Assembly: GCA_947456915.1 (NCBI GenBank)
Contig: CANGUQ010000016.1
Coordinates: 1-18,971, forward strand
DNA from: Betaproteobacteria bacterium
GTDB lineage: Bacteria; Pseudomonadota; Gammaproteobacteria; Burkholderiales; CAIKXV01
DNA length: 18,971 bases
Direction of reading: 5' to 3'
The first letter of the stretch is position 1, and every line of letters starts with the position of its first letter. Below, piece by piece: positions 14,893 through 18,971 of the stretch. A program made the translations under genes and the position numbers. The notes beneath the pieces were generated by a model that had not been told where the DNA came from, did not search any database, and was given only the letters and a program-made list of their open reading frames with translations.

Positions 14893-15242
14893 CACAGCCC
14901 GCCCGGCGCGTACACGGCCCACACCGCCCGCAATCCGAACAGCAGCAGCAGCGCGCCGATCGCCGCCACGGACACTTCGAGCAGGCGACCACGCCACGCA
15001 AGCGTCTCGGCGAGGATGTTGCGCAGGCCGATCGGCACGTGCACCGCCACGCTCAGCACGAACAGCGCGTAGAACAGCATCCACGGCGTGTTGCCGCGCG
15101 TGCGCGCGAGAATCTCCGCCGCCGACAGTCCGCTGCGTACCGCGTAGATCATCGTTGCCAGATGGACGAGCACGAAAAAGCCGAGCAGCGCCGCGGACAG
15201 GCGCTGCGCAAACCACAGCCAGGCCTGGGAGCGGGCGTTCAT
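14892..15242 (-). CDS. Membrane anchor subunit, SDH/FRD type (first of two)
   Basis: 116 residues with three predicted membrane segments (about 15-35, 52-72, 88-110). It occupies the SdhD or FrdC/D position, but its motifs look like a second, diverged SdhC: 'FAQRLSAALLGFFVLVHLA' (Gln13-Arg14 for the usual His-Arg, His27) and 'SVAVHVPIGLRNILAET' (His68 in the place of the heme-ligating His, then G-x-R). It probably pairs with the next gene to form the quinone-reactive membrane domain. The ATG at 15242 is 10 bases after the iron-sulfur subunit stop, and its own stop overlaps the next ATG. Anchor subunits diverge fast, so the individual C/D naming is uncertain while the role is well supported by context. 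Confidence 0.75.
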   Translation of the reverse strand: MNARSQAWLWFAQRLSAALLGFFVLVHLATMIYAVRSGLSAAEILARTRGNTPWMLFYALFVLSVAVHVPIGLRNILAETLAWRGRLLEVSVAAIGALLLLFGLRAVWAVYAPGGL

Positions 15243-15252
15243 CGCTGCACGC

Positions 15253-16014
15253 TCACAGTTCGCCCTTGAACAGCGCGCGCGTGGTCGCGCGCTTCAGCCC
15301 GGCAATCGCCGCAGTGAGCGGCAGGTGCTTCGGGCAGCGCTCGGTGCAGGTCATGTGCGTGTGGCAGGCGTGACAACCCGCGTCGCCCGCCACCGCAGCC
15401 AGCCGCTCGCGCTTTGCCTCGTCGCGCACGTCGTTGATCAGCGTCCAGGCGCGGTTCATCGCCGCCGGCCCGAGGTAATCGGGTTTCCACTCCACCACGT
15501 CGCACGAGGAATAGCACACGCCGCAGCCGATGCACTCGATGCCCAGATCGACCTGCTGGCGCTGCTCCGACCCCGGCTCGACCACCGCGAACGGCTGCTT
15601 GCGCGTGCGGCTGCCGGTGAACTGCCCGCGCGCACGCGCCCACTTGTCGAAGAACTCGCTCATGTCGGTGGCCAGGTCGCGGATCACCGGCAGGTTGCGC
15701 AGCGGCGCGATCTCGAGTCGTCCATCCTGCAGCACCCGGTCGACGTGCGTGCGGCACGTCCACCGCGCCTCGCCGTTGACCACCATCGCGCACGAGCCGC
15801 AGACGCCGACGCGGCAGGCGAACCGGTAGCCGAGCGCAGGATCGAGGTGGCGCTGGATGTACGTCACGACGTCGAGCACCGTCTGGCTCGGTTCGCGCGG
15901 CACGTCGAAGCTCTCGAACCGACCCTCGCCGGCAGCGACGCCGCCCGCGCCCTGGCTGCGCCACACCGACACCTTCATCGTCTGTCCGCGCGCGGCGGGA
16001 ACGCTCTGATCCAT
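15253..16014 (-). CDS. SDH/FRD-type iron-sulfur subunit
   Basis: 253 residues. The N-terminal ferredoxin-like domain carries a [2Fe-2S] site 'CRVGVCGSC...TC' (Cys67, 72, 75, 87). The C-terminal domain has 'CIGCGVCYSSC' (Cys161, 164, 167, 171) and 'CHACHTHMTCTERCPK' (Cys217, 223, 227 are the expected ligands, Cys214 is extra), enough for [4Fe-4S] and [3Fe-4S] clusters. All ligands for three clusters are present, so electron transfer from flavin to quinone should be intact. The Pro that usually follows the fourth Cys of the first motif is Asp here ('CDVVEW'). I chose the ATG at 16014 (AGGA about 9 bases upstream); ATG 15978 lacks any ribosome-binding site. It is followed at 10 bases by two anchor genes. 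The matching flavoprotein gene is not adjacent but lies about 3.6 kb downstream, an unusual split. Confidence 0.9.
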   Translation of the reverse strand: MDQSVPAARGQTMKVSVWRSQGAGGVAAGEGRFESFDVPREPSQTVLDVVTYIQRHLDPALGYRFACRVGVCGSCAMVVNGEARWTCRTHVDRVLQDGRLEIAPLRNLPVIRDLATDMSEFFDKWARARGQFTGSRTRKQPFAVVEPGSEQRQQVDLGIECIGCGVCYSSCDVVEWKPDYLGPAAMNRAWTLINDVRDEAKRERLAAVAGDAGCHACHTHMTCTERCPKHLPLTAAIAGLKRATTRALFKGEL

Positions 16015-16051
16015 CGTCGTTGATCCTGCAAGAGGGGAAGCGGACGCAAAT

Positions 16052-17212
16052 CTACCGGACGTTGACGTGCAGCGTCTGCACCGCATTGTTGCCCATCCCG
16101 GCAGTGTTCCAGTCCGGGATCATCGGCTGCACCTGGCCGTCGACGGTGTGCGCGCGGCACTGCAGCCGGTGCTCGCCGGGCTCGGCGAGCCAGTCGAAGC
16201 TCCAGCCGCGCCACGCGAACCGGTGCGTACCCGCCGGGGCGAGCTGCGCCGCGCTCCAGCGGCCATCGACACCGACCTCGACCCGCTCGATCGCCACGCC
16301 AGCGCCCGCCCACGCGCGGCCACGCAGCGTGACCGGTCCGGCCTCGACCAGACGCCGCCGCGTGTACCAGTCCGGGATGCCCGGCGGCACCATCAGCGAG
16401 CGCACACGCATCGTGGTGACCGGCACGCCCGGATCGCCGGCGTGCTTGCGATAGTGGTATCCGACCGCCTGCTGGAAGCCGTCGAACGGCCTGTCGAGCA
16501 CGTCGATGCGCGCGAGCCACTTCACGCTCGCCATGCCGTACCAGCCGGGCACGATGAGCCGACAGGGAAAACCGTGCTGCGGCAGCAGCGGCGCGCCGTT
16601 CATCGCCCAGGCGAGCAGCACGTCATCCGACATTGCCTGCTCGAGGTCGAGACTGCGGCCATAGTGATGCTCGATGCCGCGATCGAAGCCGCGATCGAGG
16701 CCGAGAAAGGCCACGTGCTTCGCCCACGCAGTGGGCGCAGCCCGCTCGAGCAGGTTGCGCAGCGACGTGCCAGTCCACTCGGCGGTACTCACCGCTTCGC
16801 TCAGCCACGGCATGCTCGGGTAGCGCGGACTCATGCCCGCGCGTCCGTTGCCGGCGCACTCGAGCGTGACGCGCAGGGTGCGCGCGGGCATCTGCATCAC
16901 GTCGGCGAGCGAGACCGACTGCTCGTTCCCGACGCAGCCGCCCACGGCGAGTCGCCAGTTCGCCGCATCCACGTCCGGGATGTCGAAGTGCGACAGCAGG
17001 TAGTGCAATCCCGGGGGCGTCACCTCGTAACGCAGGGCTTCCAGCGGGATACCCGAGTTGCGGTTGGCGAGGGAGACTTCCTCGCGCGAGAAGTCGCCCT
17101 CGACGTGCGTGCGTGCGCCCGCACCGGAGAACGGGTCCTCCACTCCGGCGTCACCGGAGCGGGCCCCGTCAGCGCCCCCGCCGCGCTGCACGTGCGGCTC
17201 AGCGCCTGCCAC
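16052..17212 (-). CDS. Sulfite oxidase-family molybdopterin enzyme
   Basis: 386 residues from a GTG at 17212, 6 bases after the stop of the upstream lyase gene. The molybdopterin-binding domain (about 60-260) contains 'LRVTLECAGNGRAGMSP', in which Cys119 is the conserved molybdenum-ligating cysteine of sulfite oxidases, plus 'EWTGTSLRNLLERA', 'GRSLDLEQAMSDDVLLAWAMNG', 'PLLPQHGFPCRLIVPGWYGM' and 'SVKWLARIDVLD'. The C-terminal third is the Mo-co dimerisation domain ('WAGAGVAIERVEVGVDGRW...'). No cytochrome b5 or heme c domain is present. No twin-arginine signal or hydrophobic leader is visible in the Gly/Ala-rich N-terminus, so it may act in the cytoplasm unless the true start differs. Sulfite oxidation would fit next to a sulfite-releasing lyase. 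The family also holds enzymes with other or unknown substrates, so the reaction is inferred. Confidence 0.85.
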   Translation of the reverse strand: MAGAEPHVQRGGGADGARSGDAGVEDPFSGAGARTHVEGDFSREEVSLANRNSGIPLEALRYEVTPPGLHYLLSHFDIPDVDAANWRLAVGGCVGNEQSVSLADVMQMPARTLRVTLECAGNGRAGMSPRYPSMPWLSEAVSTAEWTGTSLRNLLERAAPTAWAKHVAFLGLDRGFDRGIEHHYGRSLDLEQAMSDDVLLAWAMNGAPLLPQHGFPCRLIVPGWYGMASVKWLARIDVLDRPFDGFQQAVGYHYRKHAGDPGVPVTTMRVRSLMVPPGIPDWYTRRRLVEAGPVTLRGRAWAGAGVAIERVEVGVDGRWSAAQLAPAGTHRFAWRGWSFDWLAEPGEHRLQCRAHTVDGQVQPMIPDWNTAGMGNNAVQTLHVNVR

Positions 17213-17218
17213 GACCGT

Positions 17219-18388
17219 CTACGCGCTCTCGAACAGGCGAGTGAGCACGAACTCGCGATGCCCGAGCGCCTCGGCTGCGGTGAGGCGACCGTTGGCGGTG
17301 CGGAACATGCACTCGAGCAGCGCATCCCCGGCCTGATCCGGATTCATCTCCTTGCGCAGCAGACCGGATACGTCGACGTCGATGTGCTCGGACATCGTGC
17401 GCACCGTCTTCGGATTCGCACACAGCTTGATCACCGGCAGGATCGGGTTGCCGATGACGTTGCCCTGCCCGGTCGGGAAGAAGTGGACCGTGTAGCCGGC
17501 AGCAGCGCACAGCGTGACCATCTCGGCTGCGGCGGAGGACGAATCCATGAACCACAGGCCGGGATGGGCGGGCGCCTCGGCCTTGTCGAGCACGCCGTCG
17601 ACCAGGCACTTGCGGCCGATCTTCTGGATATTGCCCAGGGCCTTTTCCTCGATCGTGGTCAGGCCACCGGCGATGTTGCCCTTGGTCGGCTGCGACTCGG
17701 ACAGGTCGTTGGTCTTCCAGCGGTTGATCATGTCCTGGTAGCGATTGAACATGAACATGAACTGGTCGCGCACCTGCGGCGTGCGGCAGCGCTCCGCCAC
17801 CAGGTGCTCGCCACCGGTGATTTCCGAGGTCTCGCCGAACACGAGCGTGACCCCGTGCGGATAGAGCTTGTCGAAGGCGTTGCCGACGGTGGGGTTGGCG
17901 CCGCAGCCGGAGGTGGTGTCGGACTCCCCGCACTTGGTCGACACCCACAGATCCTTCAGCGGCCGCTCCTCGCGGCGTTTCTCCGAGGCCCACTGCAGGT
18001 ACTCGCGCGCGGCCTGCGAGGCCTTGCGGATCGTCTCGTGATCGCCGTGGCCCTCGATGCCGAAGCCCGTCACCGGCTTGCCGGTGGCGGCGATCGCGTC
18101 GACGATCTTCTTGGTCCAGCCGTCCTCGATGCCGATCACCACGACGGCAGCCACGTTCGGGTTCGAGCCGGTGCCGATCAGCGTGCGGAAATGCAGGTCG
18201 AGGTCGGCGCCGAACTGCAGGCGCCCGTACGGGTGCGGCAGGGCAAGCGTGCCCTTGATGTTGTTGGCCACCGCCTCGGCGGCGGCGTTGGACAGGTCAT
18301 CCACCGGCAGGATGATCACGTGGTTGCGCACGCCGATGCGGCCGTTCTCGCGCTTGTAGCCCCAGAAGGTGGCTTTGCTCAGATCCAT
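17219..18388 (-). CDS. UxaA-family lyase large subunit, probable (2R)-sulfolactate sulfo-lyase beta (SuyB-like)
   Basis: 389 residues, the catalytic domain of the altronate/galactarate dehydratase (UxaA/GarD) family. Family marks include 'GYKRENGRIGVRNHVIILPV', 'GSNPNVAAVVVIGIE', 'STKCGESDTTSGCGANPTVGN', 'TKGNIAGGLTTIEEKALGNIQK' and 'FMDSSSAAAEMVTLCAAAG'. Compared from memory with E. coli UxaA, 'HTYGCSQLG' is replaced by 'HPYGRLQFG' (Arg55 for Cys) and 'GLGCE' by 'GIEDG', so this is not an ordinary altronate dehydratase. The pattern fits SuyB, which with SuyA splits (2R)-sulfolactate to pyruvate and sulfite. A neighbouring sulfite-oxidase-type gene supports this. AGAGGA lies 8 bases before the ATG, inside a 13-bp palindrome (18391-18403). 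Alternatives are a dehydratase for another sugar acid or hydroxy diacid, or a sulfo-lyase for a related substrate. The family is certain; the substrate is moderate. Confidence 0.8.
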   Translation of the reverse strand: MDLSKATFWGYKRENGRIGVRNHVIILPVDDLSNAAAEAVANNIKGTLALPHPYGRLQFGADLDLHFRTLIGTGSNPNVAAVVVIGIEDGWTKKIVDAIAATGKPVTGFGIEGHGDHETIRKASQAAREYLQWASEKRREERPLKDLWVSTKCGESDTTSGCGANPTVGNAFDKLYPHGVTLVFGETSEITGGEHLVAERCRTPQVRDQFMFMFNRYQDMINRWKTNDLSESQPTKGNIAGGLTTIEEKALGNIQKIGRKCLVDGVLDKAEAPAHPGLWFMDSSSAAAEMVTLCAAAGYTVHFFPTGQGNVIGNPILPVIKLCANPKTVRTMSEHIDVDVSGLLRKEMNPDQAGDALLECMFRTANGRLTAAEALGHREFVLTRLFESA

Positions 18389-18430
18389 GGGAGAGGTCCT
18401 CTCAGATTCGGTTCGGTCCTGCTGCGCCGG

Positions 18431-18448
18431 GCGCGCGCCTGCGCGCGC
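18431..18448. repeat. (GC)n inverted repeat between the two lyase subunit genes
   Basis: GCGCGCGC (18431-18438), CT, GCGCGCGC (18441-18448), in the 66-base gap between the small- and large-subunit genes. As RNA it gives a ~7-bp all-G/C hairpin with a small loop. As DNA it is an alternating purine-pyrimidine tract. It may set the ratio of the two subunits, or it may be a by-product of high GC content. Confidence 0.5.
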
Positions 18449-18454
18449 GGAGGG

Positions 18455-18736
18455 CTACCAGCGCTTGGTCTTGATGTTGTGCACGTGCGCGTGTTCGCCG
18501 CGCGCGATCGGCGCCACGACCTTGCCGATGTCGACGCCGTACTTGATCACGGTGTCGCCGGGCTTGTAGTCGGTGAGCGAGACCTTGTGGCCGATCGGGA
18601 TGTCGCTCTTCGCGATCACCTTGATCTCCTTGTCCTGCTCCATGATCCAGCCGGTGAGTTCGTTGCCCGACTTGACGCCTTCGACGACCACGACGCCCAC
18701 GCCGTCACCGTCCTCATGCACCACGAAATGAATCAT
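18455..18736 (-). CDS. UxaA-family lyase small subunit (SAF domain), probable SuyA-like
   Basis: 93 residues, corresponding to the N-terminal SAF domain that in E. coli UxaA is fused to the large domain. It matches that domain throughout: 'SDIPIGHKVSLTDYKPGDTVIKYGVDIG' and the terminal 'ARGEHAHVHNIKTKRW', where the His cluster (HAHVHN; HVHAHN in UxaA) is expected to take part in the metal site. It would pair with the adjacent large subunit. In sulfolactate sulfo-lyase this is SuyA, in altronate dehydratase the SAF half. The ATG at 18736 has a strong GGAGG (18741-18745) only 4 bases upstream, so the longer open frame to 18916 is rejected. First gene of the ten-gene minus-strand run, with the promoter at 18879-18907 leaving a leader of about 135 bases. 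Confidence 0.85.
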   Translation of the reverse strand: MIHFVVHEDGDGVGVVVVEGVKSGNELTGWIMEQDKEIKVIAKSDIPIGHKVSLTDYKPGDTVIKYGVDIGKVVAPIARGEHAHVHNIKTKRW

Positions 18737-18840
18737 CGTTCCTCCAGGATGAGCGCGGCGATCGAGTGTGCCGGCAGGACCCGGCGCGCCACGGACCGGA
18801 TCGCGGGCGGCTGCACGCCGCGCACGCCCCGTCGCCTGAC

Positions 18841-18899
18841 GCGCCGGCCGGCTTCTCGGACAACGCCGGGGGAGCGCAATCATAGTGACCGGCCGGCGC
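18841..18899. repeat. 11-bp inverted repeat flanking the -10 region
   Basis: GCGCCGGCCGG (18841-18851) and its exact complement (18889-18899) are separated by 37 bases that contain the minus-strand TATGAT. The arms are all G/C, so chance is possible in this genome. Only the left arm would be in the transcript, so any role would be at the DNA level. Confidence 0.4.
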
Positions 18900-18907
18900 C
18901 GAGTCAA
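18879..18907 (-). promoter_or_regulatory. Sigma70-type promoter of the lyase/dehydrogenase/hydratase run
   Basis: Read on the minus strand: TTGACT (18907-18902, 5 of 6 to consensus), exactly 17 bases, then TATGAT (18884-18879, 5 of 6). Transcription should begin near 18872, about 135 bases before the small-subunit ATG at 18736. This is the best promoter match in the window. Confidence 0.75.
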
Positions 18908-18908
18908 A

Positions 18909-18928
18909 CAACTCATCTATATGACTTG
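18909..18928. promoter_or_regulatory. Candidate operator for a GntR- or LysR-type regulator
   Basis: CAACTCAT (18909-18916), CTAT, ATGACTTG (18921-18928): an inverted repeat matching at 7 of 8 positions around a 4-base A/T-rich centre. It is in an AT-rich island within GC-rich DNA, one base upstream of the -35 of the minus-strand promoter and between it and a possible divergent start. The position suits an activator for the operon, or a repressor of the divergent gene. Confidence 0.55.
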
Positions 18929-18951
18929 ATGATTCGCGGCGCCGCTTCGGC

Positions 18952-18971
18952 TAGACTTGCCCGGACGATGA
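18952..18971 (+). promoter_or_regulatory. Possible -10 and start of a divergent gene at the window edge
   Basis: TAGACT (18952-18957, 4 of 6) is followed by an ATG at 18968 with no ribosome-binding site between, the same near-leaderless arrangement as uvrD. A weak TTGATG (18926-18931) is 20 bases upstream, longer than ideal. If real, the divergent gene would begin at 18968 and is likely to encode the operon's regulator. Only four bases of it are in the window. Confidence 0.3.

Noticed and set aside
18391..18403. GAGAGG-T-CCTCTC palindrome at the large lyase subunit ribosome-binding site
   Set aside because: A one-base centre cannot form an RNA loop, and the left half is simply the ribosome-binding site. 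Noted in the gene entry but not treated as an operator.

Overview
The window looks like chromosomal DNA of a high-GC betaproteobacterium, most likely Burkholderiales. The basis is the GC-rich coding with long antisense shadow ORFs, a Bug/TctC-type periplasmic binding protein without its membrane partners, a BPSS1780-family membrane protein, a SWIB protein with a lysine/alanine-rich histone H1-like tail, and the uvrD / thrB / DUF2782 / polA neighbourhood known from beta- and gammaproteobacteria. I see no rRNA or tRNA gene, CRISPR array, transposase or phage gene.

Left part (1-9873), housekeeping. The 3' end of a FecR+SPOR protein is followed by uvrD, a 3'-5' DNA helicase that appears to be transcribed almost leaderless. 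Convergent to it is a minus-strand set: DUF2782 lipoprotein-like/secreted protein, thrB (homoserine kinase) and a BPSS1780 membrane protein whose GTG start overlaps the thrB stop. A 360-base non-coding stretch with a 24-bp tandem repeat and a strong leader hairpin precedes the plus-strand SWIB gene. A LOG-family nucleotide phosphoribohydrolase gene and polA then diverge from a gap of only 23 bases. polA carries a 29-bp perfect palindrome inside its reading frame, in the linker between the 5'-nuclease and proofreading domains.

Right part (9896-18971), catabolic. Ten minus-strand genes run in one direction. In transcription order they encode: small and large subunits of a split UxaA-family lyase (best guess: (2R)-sulfolactate sulfo-lyase SuyAB), a sulfite-oxidase-family molybdoenzyme, a succinate dehydrogenase/fumarate reductase (SDH/FRD)-type iron-sulfur subunit, two small membrane anchors, a TctC binding protein, alpha and beta subunits of a class I fumarase/tartrate-dehydratase-type hydratase, and an SDH/FRD-type flavoprotein. 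A good sigma70-like promoter (TTGACT-17-TATGAT) and an adjacent 20-bp inverted repeat lie just upstream. A possible divergent gene, perhaps a regulator, begins at the right edge.

How the right part may work together (inference): the set has the parts for dehydrogenation of a saturated dicarboxylate into the quinone pool, hydration of the double bond, elimination of sulfite from a 2-hydroxy-3-sulfo acid, and oxidation of sulfite. That chemistry would fit sulfosuccinate (sulfosuccinate -> sulfofumarate -> 3-sulfomalate -> oxaloacetate + sulfite -> sulfate). The flavoprotein supports a non-standard substrate: it lacks the histidine that carries covalent FAD in succinate dehydrogenases and has a glutamate where the substrate-binding threonine normally sits. 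This is a hypothesis. A plain C4-dicarboxylate, tartrate or sugar-acid pathway remains possible.
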